NCBI GenBank assembly: GCA_016788205.1
Contig: JAEUTA010000026.1
Location: 62,001-126,000, forward strand
Length of the DNA stretch: 64,000 nucleotides
Reading direction: 5' to 3'
Origin: Flavobacteriales bacterium
Lineage (GTDB): Bacteria > Bacteroidota > Bacteroidia > Flavobacteriales_F > PHOS-HE28
A program made the translations under genes and the position numbers. The number at the start of each line of letters is the position of its first letter. The first letter of the stretch is position 1. The notes under the pieces were generated by a model, which was not told the DNA's origin, made no database searches, and worked only from the letters and a program-made list of their open reading frames with translations. This document shows positions 42,355 to 51,245 of the stretch, in pieces.

Positions 42355-43953
42355 TTACCTGAGCACGTAGCGGACGGCCTGCTCCGGATGGCGATCCCGG
42401 AAGTAGCACATGAGCCCTACCCGCACGTAATTGGTGGTGTACGTCGGGGTCCACACCGGTGTATGCACCCGGAAGGTGTAGCCGACCTCCAGACGGGTAG
42501 CACTGCGCGGGTCAAGGGTGTAGCCTGCCCGTACTTCGGTATGGAACACCTCCTGCTGGCGGTACCGGCCTATGACGTAGTTGAAGTTGTAGTAGCCGTA
42601 GCCCTGAAGTATGGGGCGCTCATCCTCCGGGCGGAAGATGTTGTTGCCGTAGCTGTCCACACTGTCCGAACCCATCCAGGCCATGCTCGCGTGCAGGCTC
42701 AGGTTCCACGGTCCACGGCACAGATCCGCCTGTACCAGAGCTTCCTGCAGGTTGGAACCATACGGATGCGCCAGCGGCTGACCCATGTGGGCGTAGTTCT
42801 GGCGCGTGTCGCTGTGGGTGTACATGAAGGGCCGCACCAGGTTCCATTCGGCGCGTAGCTGCAGGCCTCGCACACCGAACGCTTCGTAGGCGTTCACCCC
42901 GAGCTGCCCAGCCTGCTTGTTGCCCCACCAGCCATACCCGTTACGCACCTGCTCGGCCAGGAACTCGTCCAGCATGAACTGGCCGTAGAACAACACGTGC
43001 TTACCGGCCTTCACGTTCACCGCGAAACCGAGCAAGGCATTGTCCGGAGAACCGATCCTGTATTCCGCCGGGCGATAGAACAATACCGGATTCAGGTAGT
43101 TCACATCGAAGCCGCGCGGATACCGCTCATCGCCGGAGGACCACATGATGGCTTCGAAAACGGCCACGTTGATACGCTTCGTGGCGTTCCACGAGAGGTA
43201 GTGCATGCTGGAATACTTCCGCTGGAAATCCGAGGACACGCCTTTCGCCCCACGGATGTCGTTCATCATGGAGAAGAGGTTCACGTATTTGATGCGCCAG
43301 ATGGTGGTGCTGATGCGCAAATAGGGATAGCTGTACGCCTCGTCCGACAGGAATAGGGAACGGTAGCCTTCGCCAAAGGAATTCTTGCCACGCCCCAGTG
43401 TGATGTTGATGTACTTGTGCGCATCCCAGCTCAGGTGCGCGTTCCAATCGTAGTGCGTCACGTTGGGGGCACTGCCGAACGCATAACCCTCCCCGGGGCT
43501 TACCTGCGTGGCGCGTGCGAGCGAATCCAGGTAGCCGGGCAATCGCTCACCCCAGCCTTGTGCATCCAGGTGGAAGTTGAGCTTCGCCCCCGCGTCGATA
43601 TCGGCCCAGAGACCAGCACCGCCACGGTAGCGTGAACCGGACGCGCTGCCAGCTTCGTAGCCGCCATTGGCCTCCAGCAAGGGGCCCCAACGGAACTTAC
43701 GGCCATTCCCCTTTCCGGCCCAACGGTCCAACGTGGTCCAACGCGCCTTGGGAAGCAGGCTGTCCACGGGCATGGCCGTGCGCAGAGACACGGTGGAATA
43801 GGGACGTACCGCCGTATGCGCATCCGAGCCATAGGCCTGCAGGTACTTCGCGTAGGGCCGTTCCACTTCACGGCTCAGCGGGGACCAGCCCGTCTGCGCT
43901 GCTGCCATGGCAACACAGCACATGAGCAAGAGCAGGGAACCCGCACGCTTCAT
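42355..43953 (-). CDS. Wzi-like outer-membrane beta-barrel (capsule/surface polysaccharide attachment)
   Basis: 532 residues with a signal peptide (LLLLMCCVAMAAAQ). The body resembles the capsule-assembly Wzi barrel family: ITLGRGKNSFGEGYRSLFLS in part, YPYLRISTTIWRIKYVNLFS, YLNPVLFYRPAEYRIGSPDN, FYGQFMLDEFLAEQV, and the closing strand YVRVGLMCYFRDRHPEQ. Wzi binds capsular polysaccharide at the cell surface. A paralog lies two genes away on the same transcript. The start at 43953 overlaps the stop of the MraY-like gene. Confidence 0.72.
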   Translation of the reverse strand: MKRAGSLLLLMCCVAMAAAQTGWSPLSREVERPYAKYLQAYGSDAHTAVRPYSTVSLRTAMPVDSLLPKARWTTLDRWAGKGNGRKFRWGPLLEANGGYEAGSASGSRYRGGAGLWADIDAGAKLNFHLDAQGWGERLPGYLDSLARATQVSPGEGYAFGSAPNVTHYDWNAHLSWDAHKYINITLGRGKNSFGEGYRSLFLSDEAYSYPYLRISTTIWRIKYVNLFSMMNDIRGAKGVSSDFQRKYSSMHYLSWNATKRINVAVFEAIMWSSGDERYPRGFDVNYLNPVLFYRPAEYRIGSPDNALLGFAVNVKAGKHVLFYGQFMLDEFLAEQVRNGYGWWGNKQAGQLGVNAYEAFGVRGLQLRAEWNLVRPFMYTHSDTRQNYAHMGQPLAHPYGSNLQEALVQADLCRGPWNLSLHASMAWMGSDSVDSYGNNIFRPEDERPILQGYGYYNFNYVIGRYRQQEVFHTEVRAGYTLDPRSATRLEVGYTFRVHTPVWTPTYTTNYVRVGLMCYFRDRHPEQAVRYVLR

Positions 43954-45065
43954 GCACCGTTCCGCTTGGGCCATACGAAAGGCAGCATCGCCATGGCGAA
44001 GGCGGACGTGCCCAGGACCATGAGGCCGATGTTCGGGTGCCAGGCCCGGGTGACCAGACTGAGGGCGATCACCGCGAGTGCGTAGAGGTAGAGCAGCCCG
44101 GTGGTCTTGCGGTGGCCCAGCTTCATGTCCATCAACCGGTGGTGGATGTGGTTGCGGTCCGCCGCGAAGGGCGATACACCGCGTGACATGCGGTACACGA
44201 AGATGCGCAACGTATCCACCAGCGGATAGGCGATAACGGCCATGGCGAAGATGGGCGTGGGTATCTGCTTCAGGTAAGTGGGCAGACGCGAGGTGTCATG
44301 ATCCACCACCTTCATGGCCAGCACCGAGATGATGGCGCCGATGATGAGCGAGCCGCTATCGCCCATGAAAATGCGCGCCGGATGCCAGTTGAAGACCAGG
44401 AAACCCACCAGGGAACCGGCCAGCACGAAGGCCAGCAGTGAGAGCGCCACGTCACCGGCCAGGTAGAGCCACATGCCGTAGGTCACCGCCGCGATGAGGC
44501 CTATGCCGCCCGCGAGACCATCCACGCCATCGATCAGGTTGAAGGCGTTCACCAGCACCACATACACGAAGAATGAGAGGGCGATGCTGATGTACTCCGG
44601 CATCTCGTAGATCCCGAAGAGCCCGTGCATGTCCCTGATGCGGATGTCGGCCATCATCACCAGGATGTAGCCCACCACCATATGGCCCACCAGCTTCTTC
44701 ACCGGCGAGAAGCCGATGATGTCGTCCTTGACCCCGATGAAGAACAACAGCACCATGGCGGCGATAACGAACTTGAAATCCTTGTAGGCATCACCCATGG
44801 CATAGTACATCTCCACGTGGTTCGATGTGTCGGGCCCCAGCACCGCAGCCTTCGGGAACCACAGCGCGTAGCTGAATATGACCGAAGCGAAGATGATGAT
44901 GCCGCCGATCGTGGGCACGCTGCGGTGATGCACCTTGCGCTGCTCGCTGGGCTCGTCCACCAAGTGCTTCATGCGCGCCACCTTGATGAGGGACGGCATG
45001 GTGAAGAGCACCACGAGAAAGGAGGTGATGCAGCCCAGCAGCAGTATGTATCCGTGTTCCTTCAC
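43950..45065 (-). CDS. MraY/WecA-type undecaprenyl-phosphate sugar-1-phosphate transferase
   Basis: About 371 residues from a GTG at 45065, 13 bases after the upstream stop. The PNPT family motifs are all present: SVPTIGGIIIF, DDIIGFSPVKKL, NAFNLIDGVDGLAGG, NWHPARIFMGDSGSL and ADRNHIHHRLMDM. The long cytoplasmic HIHHRL loop places it with WecA/TagO-type enzymes rather than MraY. It starts lipid-linked sugar chains, usually by moving GlcNAc-1-P to undecaprenyl phosphate. The longer frame to 45188 would overlap the preceding gene and is not family-like. Confidence 0.9.
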   Translation of the reverse strand: MKEHGYILLLGCITSFLVVLFTMPSLIKVARMKHLVDEPSEQRKVHHRSVPTIGGIIIFASVIFSYALWFPKAAVLGPDTSNHVEMYYAMGDAYKDFKFVIAAMVLLFFIGVKDDIIGFSPVKKLVGHMVVGYILVMMADIRIRDMHGLFGIYEMPEYISIALSFFVYVVLVNAFNLIDGVDGLAGGIGLIAAVTYGMWLYLAGDVALSLLAFVLAGSLVGFLVFNWHPARIFMGDSGSLIIGAIISVLAMKVVDHDTSRLPTYLKQIPTPIFAMAVIAYPLVDTLRIFVYRMSRGVSPFAADRNHIHHRLMDMKLGHRKTTGLLYLYALAVIALSLVTRAWHPNIGLMVLGTSAFAMAMLPFVWPKRNGA

Positions 45066-45078
45066 TTCGGGCGAACGT

Positions 45079-46659
45079 TCAAAGATCGTAATACCGGTTG
45101 AAGAGGTTGGTGCGGATGCCGAAGTACACGAAGGTGCTCTGTTGCCCGTCCGTGCTATGGGTGAGGCTGTGCCGCTGCACACCTGCATACAGCCGCAGGT
45201 TGGTATGGTGGTTCAACTGGTAGCTCACGTTCGCATCCACGTAAGCCAGTTCCTGGGTCAGCGTGCCCGCGGGAGTCCCAGCATCGGGCTTCAGCAGGTC
45301 GCTGCCGTTGTTGCCTGCGGCGGTACTATCCCGCTGGTACTGGCCTACCACCATCTTCACCTGTGCGATAACACGATCGAAACCGGCATCCACGATGGCC
45401 ACCGCCTCGCTGAAGTTGGCACCGAACGGATGCGCCAGCGGAAGCCCAGCATGCTTGTATGCCAGTTTCGCAGGGTCGTGCATGTACATGAACGGAGCCG
45501 CCGCATTGTACTCCAACTGCACGTGCAGGTCTTTGCGAACCACATCGAACCACCGGATGCCGGCCTGGTAGGCGAACCGCTCCGAGCCGGGGTCGTCGGT
45601 GGCGTACTGGCCATAGAAGTAACCCTTGTCGGTGATCTTCACACGCAGGTCAAGACCGAGCAGGCTCTTCTCCTTGCCGTGGAAGCCGCGCACGATGGAG
45701 TTGACACCGATCACCGGGTTCAGCTCCAGGCAGTCGAACGGCCGAACACCGTTGCTGTCGATGTTCTGGAACAAGGTCGCCTCGAACAAGCCCACCTGAA
45801 CGGGGCCCAAGTTCACGCTGGCGTGGTTGAACCGGCCATGCATCCAGTAGAACATGGATTCGCTGGACTCCCCGGTGGGCAGGCGATCGGAAGGCTGTAC
45901 ACCGCTCTGCAATTTGCTCACCCACGTGGTGTACTGGAAACGCTTGTTCCTGGTGAGCGCGCTGAATTTCAGGTAGGGCGCGCTTACGGCATGGTCACTG
46001 AGGAGCACCGAACGGTAACCGTGCCCCACGAAGTGCCGGCCTTGTCCGAATTGAACGTTCAACCATTGTACCGGCGCGAACGACACATGGCCTTGTGACC
46101 AGCCGTAATCCAACACGCGGGCCTGTTTCAACTTGGCACGGCCCTGGCCGGACATGACGCCCGTGGACGCAGCCTGTAGGAAAATGTACTGGGGTAGAAC
46201 GGCTTGGTGCTCCTGGACGAGGGTCTGGAAAGAGATCTTCGACCCGATGTCCCCGGTGAAGTACACACCGCGCACGTTGCTGTAGTAGTTGTTCGTGTCC
46301 CGGTAGGCCGTGCGATCGCCGAAGTCCTGGCCGTACTCGAACTGGAACAACGGATCGGCCGTCAGCTTGAAATCCTCCCCCTTGATCTCCAGGAAATGAT
46401 CCTTGAAGATCTTCTCGGTGATCCAGTAGTAGTACTTGGTGCTGTCCACACGATGGCCCATGACATGAGTGAGGTCGGCGCGTTCCTGAAGCACCGGCTT
46501 CAGGCCACTATGCACACGGGCCTCTCGCGCCGCCGCATTGCGTTCCACATCGATGTAGAAGTCCCGCTGCAGGGGCACCTCCTGCTGTTGCGCAGCGGCT
46601 CGCGACCCGCACAGGACCAGCGCGCACAAGACGAACAGCATCAAAGCCCGATACACCAT
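45079..46659 (-). CDS. Second Wzi-like outer-membrane beta-barrel
   Basis: 526 residues with a signal peptide (LMLFVLCALVLCGSRAAAQ). It shares plan and phrases with the barrel at 42355: VQFGQGRHFVGHGYRSVLLS, APYLKFSALTRNKRFQYTTW, ELNPVIGVNSIVRGFHG, and LAYKHAGLPLAHPFGANFSE matching QNYAHMGQPLAHPYGSNLQE in the sister. It is likely a surface polysaccharide-binding barrel. The tandem pair brackets the lipid-carrier transferase gene. A terminator separates it from fcl upstream. Confidence 0.72.
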   Translation of the reverse strand: MVYRALMLFVLCALVLCGSRAAAQQQEVPLQRDFYIDVERNAAAREARVHSGLKPVLQERADLTHVMGHRVDSTKYYYWITEKIFKDHFLEIKGEDFKLTADPLFQFEYGQDFGDRTAYRDTNNYYSNVRGVYFTGDIGSKISFQTLVQEHQAVLPQYIFLQAASTGVMSGQGRAKLKQARVLDYGWSQGHVSFAPVQWLNVQFGQGRHFVGHGYRSVLLSDHAVSAPYLKFSALTRNKRFQYTTWVSKLQSGVQPSDRLPTGESSESMFYWMHGRFNHASVNLGPVQVGLFEATLFQNIDSNGVRPFDCLELNPVIGVNSIVRGFHGKEKSLLGLDLRVKITDKGYFYGQYATDDPGSERFAYQAGIRWFDVVRKDLHVQLEYNAAAPFMYMHDPAKLAYKHAGLPLAHPFGANFSEAVAIVDAGFDRVIAQVKMVVGQYQRDSTAAGNNGSDLLKPDAGTPAGTLTQELAYVDANVSYQLNHHTNLRLYAGVQRHSLTHSTDGQQSTFVYFGIRTNLFNRYYDL

Positions 46660-46700
46660 GACCGGCCGAAGGTAGTTGGATGGGATGGATGGAAAAGAGA

Positions 46701-46722
46701 ACGCCCGGCAAGGGCCGGGCGT
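46701..46722 (-). terminator. Rho-independent terminator after fcl
   Basis: ACGCCCGGC / GCCGGGCGT forms a perfect nine-bp stem with a four-base loop. On the minus strand it is followed by TCTCTTTTCC, a T-rich tract. It lies 22 bases after the fcl stop codon and before the Wzi-like barrel gene, so it probably ends the gmd-fcl transcript. Confidence 0.8.
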
Positions 46723-46744
46723 CTTGTCGATCAGGGTGAATGGC

Positions 46745-47683
46745 TCACACCTTCGCCATCTCGCTCTTCGCGAACTCGGCGTACACGCTGGTGATGCCCT
46801 CGCGCAGGCCGATGCGGTGTTTCCAGCCCATGTTGTGCAGGCGGGACACGTCCATCAGTTTGCGGGGCGTGCCATCGGGCTTCTCGGTGTTCCACTTGAT
46901 CACGCCGGTGTAGCCCACCACATCCTGGATCAGCTCGGCGAGCTCCTTGATGGTGAGGTCTTCTCCGGTGCCGATGTTCACGAACATCTCCTCGTCATAA
47001 TGCTGCATCAGGTGGAAGCAGGCGTCGGCAAGATCATCCACGTGCAGGAACTCGCGGCGCGGGCTGCCACTGCCCCAGACTTCCACGGCAGGAGCGTTGG
47101 TCACCTTGGCCGTATGGAACTTACGGATCAGCGCAGGCAGCACGTGGCTGTTATTGAGGTCGTAGTTGTCGTTGGGCCCGTAGAGGTTGGTGGGCATGGC
47201 ACTGATGAAGTTGCTGCCGTACTGGCGACGATAGCTCTCGGCCAGCTTGATGCCCGCGATCTTGGCGATGGCGTACGGCTCGTTGGTTTGCTCCAGGAAA
47301 CCGCTCAACAGTGTCTCCTCCTTCAGCGGCTGTGGCGCCATCTTCGGGTAAATGCACGAGGAGCCGAGGAACAACAGCTTCTTCACCCCGTTCTCGTGCG
47401 CGTGGTGGATCACGTTGCTCTCGATCATCAGGTTCTCGTAGAGGAACTGCGCGCGGTAGACATTGTTGGCGTGGATGCCGCCCACCTTCGCTGCTGCCAG
47501 CACCACATGATCGGGCTTCTCCTTGGCGAAGAAGTCACGCACGGCGCCCTGCTCTTTCAGGTCGAGCTCCTTGCTGGTGCGGGTGATGATGTTGGTGTAG
47601 CCATCCTTCTGCAGCCGGCGCACGATGGCGCTGCCTACCATGCCGCGGTGGCCTGCGATGTAGATCTTGTCGGTCTTGTTCAT
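46745..47683 (-). CDS. fcl: GDP-L-fucose synthase
   Basis: 312 residues. This short-chain dehydrogenase epimerises and reduces GDP-4-keto-6-deoxy-mannose to GDP-L-fucose with NADPH. Visible marks are the Rossmann loop [12 protein letters not shown], the catalytic Ser in [19 protein letters not shown], and the Tyr-Lys pair in [10 protein letters not shown], with [14 protein letters not shown] later. It works directly after Gmd, whose gene lies 64 bases upstream. Together they supply L-fucose for surface glycans. Confidence 0.95.
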   Translation of the reverse strand: MNKTDKIYIAGHRGMVGSAIVRRLQKDGYTNIITRTSKELDLKEQGAVRDFFAKEKPDHVVLAAAKVGGIHANNVYRAQFLYENLMIESNVIHHAHENGVKKLLFLGSSCIYPKMAPQPLKEETLLSGFLEQTNEPYAIAKIAGIKLAESYRRQYGSNFISAMPTNLYGPNDNYDLNNSHVLPALIRKFHTAKVTNAPAVEVWGSGSPRREFLHVDDLADACFHLMQHYDEEMFVNIGTGEDLTIKELAELIQDVVGYTGVIKWNTEKPDGTPRKLMDVSRLHNMGWKHRIGLREGITSVYAEFAKSEMAKV

Positions 47684-47700
47684 TTCGTTAGGGATTGTCG

Positions 47701-47756
47701 GGGCGGGAAATTTCCCGCCCTTCCCGCAAGAGCGATCGCATCCGCGATCACTCTTG
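47701..47756. repeat. Two adjacent inverted repeats between gmd and fcl
   Basis: A perfect 20-base palindrome, GGGCGGGAAATTTCCCGCCC (47701-47720), is followed by a hairpin CAAGAGCGATCGC / GCGATCACTCTTG (47727-47739 / 47744-47756, one mismatch) that overlaps the last codons of gmd. Such structures may attenuate transcription or protect mRNA between the two genes. No T-run follows, so they are not simple terminators. Confidence 0.6.
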
Positions 47757-48941
47757 CTCGTGCAGGATCTTGTGGCCGCCTTTCTTCAGGTATACATCGC
47801 GCTTGAAGAGCTCAAGATCGCTCTGCACCATCTCGTTCACCAGCGCCCTCAGGTCGTACTTGTGTTTCCAGCCCAATACACGCTTGGCTTTCGAGGGGTC
47901 GCCCTCCAAGTGGTCCACTTCGGCCGGGCGGTAGTAGCGCGGGTCGATGGCCACGAGCACCTTGCCCGTCTTCTTGTCGATGCCCTGCTCCTTCACGCCT
48001 TTACCTTTCCAATCGAGCTTGATGCCTACTTCGGCGAAGGCCAGGTCGATGAAGTGGCGCACGGTGTAGGTTTTGCCCGTGGCCAGTACGAAGTCATCGG
48101 CTTTCTTGGCTTGCAGCATCAGCCACATGCCTTCCACGTAATCCTTGGCATGGCCCCAGTCACGCTTGGCGTCAAGGTTGCCGAGGTACAAGGTCTTCTG
48201 CAGACCCAGCTTGATCTTAGCAACGGCGCGCGTGATCTTGCGCGTCACGAAGGTCTCACCACGCAGCGGGCTCTCATGGTTGAAGAGGATGCCGTTGCAC
48301 GCGAAGATGTTGTAGCTCTCGCGGTAGTTCTTGGTGATCCAGAAGCCGTAGAGCTTGGCCACGCCATAGGGGCTCTTCGGATAGAAAGGCGTTTCCTCGT
48401 TCTGCGCGCGGGGCAATACACCACCGTACAGCTCCGACGTGGAGGCCTGGTAGAACTTGGTCTTCTTCTCCATGCCCAGGATGCGGATGGCTTCCAGGAA
48501 ACGAAGCGTGCCGATACCGTCGGCGTTGGCCGTGTATTCGGGCATCTCGAAACTCACCGCCACGTGGCTCATCGCCGCGAGGTTGTAGATCTCGTCCGGC
48601 TGGATCTCCTTCACCAGGCGGAGGCAATTGACACTGTCGGTGAGGTCGCCGTAGTGCAGGTGGAAGGGACGGCCCTTCTCGTGCATGTCGTGGTAGAGGT
48701 GGTCGATACGATCGGTGTTGAACAGCGAACTGCGCCGTTTCACGCCGTGTACCTCGTAGCCTTTGCTCAGCAACAGTTCGCTCAGGTACGCTCCATCCTG
48801 GCCGGTTACGCCGGTGATCAGGGCCACCTTGCGCTTGCCTTTCGCAGGGACCTTGGTGGCTTTCGGCTTCTTGGCAGCGGCCACTTTGCCGCGGGCAGGG
48901 GCGGCTTTCTTGCTCGTGGAGCGAGTGCTTGTCTTTGTCAT
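47748..48941 (-). CDS. gmd: GDP-mannose 4,6-dehydratase with Lys/Ala-rich N-terminal tail
   Basis: 397 residues. From about residue 37 it is a normal Gmd: [39 protein letters not shown] in part, the catalytic Thr region [11 protein letters not shown], and Tyr-Lys in [12 protein letters not shown]. It converts GDP-mannose to the 4-keto-6-deoxy intermediate used by Fcl. The extra 36 residues ([20 protein letters not shown] then [15 protein letters not shown]) are basic and low in complexity like histone H1-type tails and are not part of the family. The ATG is the only start in range, six bases after the cysQ stop. Confidence 0.95.
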   Translation of the reverse strand: MTKTSTRSTSKKAAPARGKVAAAKKPKATKVPAKGKRKVALITGVTGQDGAYLSELLLSKGYEVHGVKRRSSLFNTDRIDHLYHDMHEKGRPFHLHYGDLTDSVNCLRLVKEIQPDEIYNLAAMSHVAVSFEMPEYTANADGIGTLRFLEAIRILGMEKKTKFYQASTSELYGGVLPRAQNEETPFYPKSPYGVAKLYGFWITKNYRESYNIFACNGILFNHESPLRGETFVTRKITRAVAKIKLGLQKTLYLGNLDAKRDWGHAKDYVEGMWLMLQAKKADDFVLATGKTYTVRHFIDLAFAEVGIKLDWKGKGVKEQGIDKKTGKVLVAIDPRYYRPAEVDHLEGDPSKAKRVLGWKHKYDLRALVNEMVQSDLELFKRDVYLKKGGHKILHEQE

Positions 48942-48947
48942 CAGTGG

Positions 48948-49784
48948 TTATTGGACGATGAACCAGTTGTTCACCAATTCGTGCTTGTTGTAACGCATGG
49001 GCTCGCCGGTGGTCACATCGGTGAGCTGTTCGCCGGCCTCTGAACAGATGATCTGTCCGGCAGCGGTATCCCACTCCATGGTGGGGGCATAGCGCGGATA
49101 GACATCGGCAGCACCTTCGGCCATGAGCCCGAACTTGAGCGCACTACCGAGGAATGCGAACACCACCTGGCCGTGCTCTTCCTTCTTGCGTTGGATGAAG
49201 GCCTCCGTTTCCGGGCTGCGGTGCGAGCGGCTGGCCAATATGGTATAAGCGGCGCGGGGTTCCGCAACGGGCAAACGGGTGGACATGGCGACGCGTTCAT
49301 ACGCCGGAAGTGCCTTGCGGGTTGCCGCCTCTTCCTGGCGGAAAGCACCCTCTCCCTGCCACGCGAAGTAGAGCAGGTCCTTCACCGGACCGTAGATCAC
49401 TCCGGCGATGGGCTTCGCGTTACCCAGCGGACCTCCGGGCAGTTCATCGCGCTCCATCAAAGCGATGTTCACAGCGAACTCCCCGTTGCGCTTCACGAAC
49501 TCCTTGGTGCCGTCCAAGGGATCAACGAGCCAGTAACGCCCCCAAGCCTGGCGTTGTGCGAACGGAAGATGGGCGCCTTCTTCACTGAGCACGGGGAGCC
49601 CTGTGCAGGCGAGTTCCCGTTCGATGGCCGTGTGCGCCCGGCGATCCGCCAGGGTCACCGGTGAACGATCGCTCTTCAGCTCCACATCGAACTCGCCCGC
49701 ATAGACCTCCATGATGGCCCGCCCTCCGGCGAATGCGGCGTTGATGGCCACTTCAACGAGGGAAGGCAGGGCGACGTCCGTCAT
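48948..49784 (-). CDS. cysQ: 3'(2'),5'-bisphosphate nucleotidase CysQ
   Basis: 278 residues of the inositol-monophosphatase fold, which removes the 3' phosphate from PAP formed during sulfation or sulfate assimilation. Metal-binding motifs are VLSEEGAHLPFAQRQAWG (Glu-Glu), WLVDPLDGTKEFVKRNGEFA (DPLDGT) and PTMEWDTAAGQIIC (Trp-Asp). I chose the ATG at 49784 (MTDVALPSLVEVAI). It is first in a run with gmd and fcl, which might tie nucleotide clearance to sulfated or fucosylated surface sugars. Confidence 0.93.
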   Translation of the reverse strand: MTDVALPSLVEVAINAAFAGGRAIMEVYAGEFDVELKSDRSPVTLADRRAHTAIERELACTGLPVLSEEGAHLPFAQRQAWGRYWLVDPLDGTKEFVKRNGEFAVNIALMERDELPGGPLGNAKPIAGVIYGPVKDLLYFAWQGEGAFRQEEAATRKALPAYERVAMSTRLPVAEPRAAYTILASRSHRSPETEAFIQRKKEEHGQVVFAFLGSALKFGLMAEGAADVYPRYAPTMEWDTAAGQIICSEAGEQLTDVTTGEPMRYNKHELVNNWFIVQ

Positions 49785-49861
49785 TCGGCGTAAAGGTAAC
49801 CGTGCACGAGAGGGGGCCTGCCTGAAGCTCAACGAGCTATCAACCGGTGCTTCGTGATGGC

Positions 49862-49908
49862 GCAAAAAGCGAACGGACCCATCCCGGAACATGCCGGAAG
49901 GGTCCGTT
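49862..49908 (-). terminator. Rho-independent terminator after the DUF5679-type gene
   Basis: AACGGACCC / GGGTCCGTT (49872-49880 / 49900-49908) forms a perfect outer stem, with CCGG/CCGG pairs inside. On the minus strand it is followed by CGCTTTTTGCG, a T-run. It lies 20 bases past the stop of the small zinc-ribbon gene. Confidence 0.75.
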
Positions 49909-49927
49909 GGACCAGCGCGGTGCGCTA

Positions 49928-50083
49928 TCAGGCTTTACCCATGATCTTGAACATCCCGGTGCCGCAGGTAGGGCAGGTGCCCTTCATGGCTTTCCGGCCA
50001 TTGGCCATGATGTTCTCCTTGGGGTCTTTCATGTTGCGCTTCGCCTTGCATTTCACGCAATAAGCTTCAACTGCTGCTGCCAT
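49928..50083 (-). CDS. Small DUF5679-like zinc-ribbon protein
   Basis: 51 residues: MAAAVEAYCVKCKAKRNMKD and then ENIMANGRKAMKGTCPTCGT ending MFKIMGKA. The two CxxC knuckles (CVKC and CPTC) bind one zinc. DUF5679 proteins are short and widespread in bacteria and archaea, with no settled role. It stands alone with its own terminator. The upstream 110 bases (50084-50194) show only a TACCTTGT promoter-like word. Confidence 0.8.
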   Translation of the reverse strand: MAAAVEAYCVKCKAKRNMKDPKENIMANGRKAMKGTCPTCGTGMFKIMGKA

Positions 50084-50194
50084 CGTTTCCGGGATTGGGG
50101 GGTTTGACGAGGACAAGGTAGCCCCGCCAAGGGCGCGTGTCCTCCGCTTTGCCTCAACAGGTTTTCAACAAATGACCCGTGGGAAGGCCCTTGC

Positions 50195-50695
50195 CTAGGG
50201 GTTGATCAGCTCAACACGGCTCACGTTCCGCACGTTGCGCGAGTGGCGCAGATCCTCCGGAACGATCAACTGGAAGGGCCCGAAATGACCATCAAGGGGT
50301 GCTCCATCGCGCTCCCACGCCAGTAGAACGGGTCGTGCTTTGAAGGTGCTGTCCAATTCCATGGCACCCAGCACGGCAGTGAAATCGTCGCTCGCCGTGA
50401 CCTTGACGGCGGCCCGGGTGCGTGCGTGCTTGTCCATCGCGGCGATGGAGGGACAGGCATCGCTCAATACCCGCTGAAGCAACGCCCCCCGGTAGTGGTG
50501 GGTCTCCCCGTCCTTGGAAGTGACGGTGGCGGTGTGCTGCGGAAGGCTGCGCATGCGTTCCAACGAGAACCAGGCATCGCAGTCAGCGCCATGCATGATA
50601 TGGACCGTGGCTGTGTCCGATTGTGCCCTGACCAGACCGATGTTAAGGACCAGGAGGAGAGCGGTACCAAGAGAACGCATGGCGCGAAGATGCAT
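50195..50695 (-). CDS. Secreted protein with a small molybdopterin-oxidoreductase-like fold
   Basis: About 166 residues with a signal peptide (SLGTALLLVLNIGLVRAQ). The rest follows the sulfite-oxidase-type Mo-binding domain in outline: ERMRSLPQHTATVTSKDGET, YRGALLQRVLSDACPS, AVLGAMELDSTF, and FQLIVPEDLRHSRNVRNVSR. It is shorter than catalytic members, and I cannot point to a clear molybdenum-ligand Cys. It may bind a small ligand without redox activity. ATG 50695 overlaps the previous stop (TGATG); ATG 50680 also fits. Confidence 0.55.
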   Translation of the reverse strand: MHLRAMRSLGTALLLVLNIGLVRAQSDTATVHIMHGADCDAWFSLERMRSLPQHTATVTSKDGETHHYRGALLQRVLSDACPSIAAMDKHARTRAAVKVTASDDFTAVLGAMELDSTFKARPVLLAWERDGAPLDGHFGPFQLIVPEDLRHSRNVRNVSRVELINP

Positions 50696-51243
50696 CACTT
50701 CGCCCTACGCGTCGCGTTGATCGCCGCCACATGGATCTTCCGGATGCTGTTCTTCTCCTCGCGCACCGCGATGGCTTCCAAGGCGGGGATCAGTGTGCGG
50801 TTCAGCGGAAGAGCCATGGCCGCGATGCGCGACAAGGCGTAGGCCGCGCTCCAGCGCACTACCGTTCCTTCATGCTCCGTGTTGTCGAGCAAGGCGCTCA
50901 CCGCTTCGTTCACCTTCTTCGGGTGAAGGTGTATGCAATGCCCGATCACCTTGGCGGATTCCCATTTGATGCGTGGGGCCTTGTCGCTCAATGATGCGAT
51001 GCAAAAGTCCATGGCAGCTGCTGGAACATGCTCGGGTGCGTTCGATGCGAGGCGCTCTATGGCTTCGATGCACGAGGCTTTCACCGGGTCCTTGGCGGTG
51101 GATGCGAAGGTCACCACCTCACCCACCGCCACCTTGCCCGACACGATCAGGGCCGCAAGTGCATCGATCTTCTCCTTCGGCTTCAGGTCGCGATCCGCGA
51201 ACAGCGTCGCAAGCTGTTGGAGCGGAGCCAGAGCTTCAGCCAC
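50695..51243 (-). CDS. HEAT-repeat-like helical protein
   Basis: 182 residues made of about five helical pairs in a HEAT/armadillo pattern: DPVKASCIEAIERLASNAPE, DKAPRIKWESAKVIGHCIHL, EGTVVRWSAAYALSRIAAMA, NSIRKIHVAAINATRRAK. It has no signal and no enzyme motif, so a protein-binding scaffold is likely. It is co-transcribed with the secreted Mo-fold protein (TGATG overlap) and follows a barrel gene by two bases. Confidence 0.7.
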   Translation of the reverse strand: MAEALAPLQQLATLFADRDLKPKEKIDALAALIVSGKVAVGEVVTFASTAKDPVKASCIEAIERLASNAPEHVPAAAMDFCIASLSDKAPRIKWESAKVIGHCIHLHPKKVNEAVSALLDNTEHEGTVVRWSAAYALSRIAAMALPLNRTLIPALEAIAVREEKNSIRKIHVAAINATRRAK

Positions 51244-51245
51244 GT

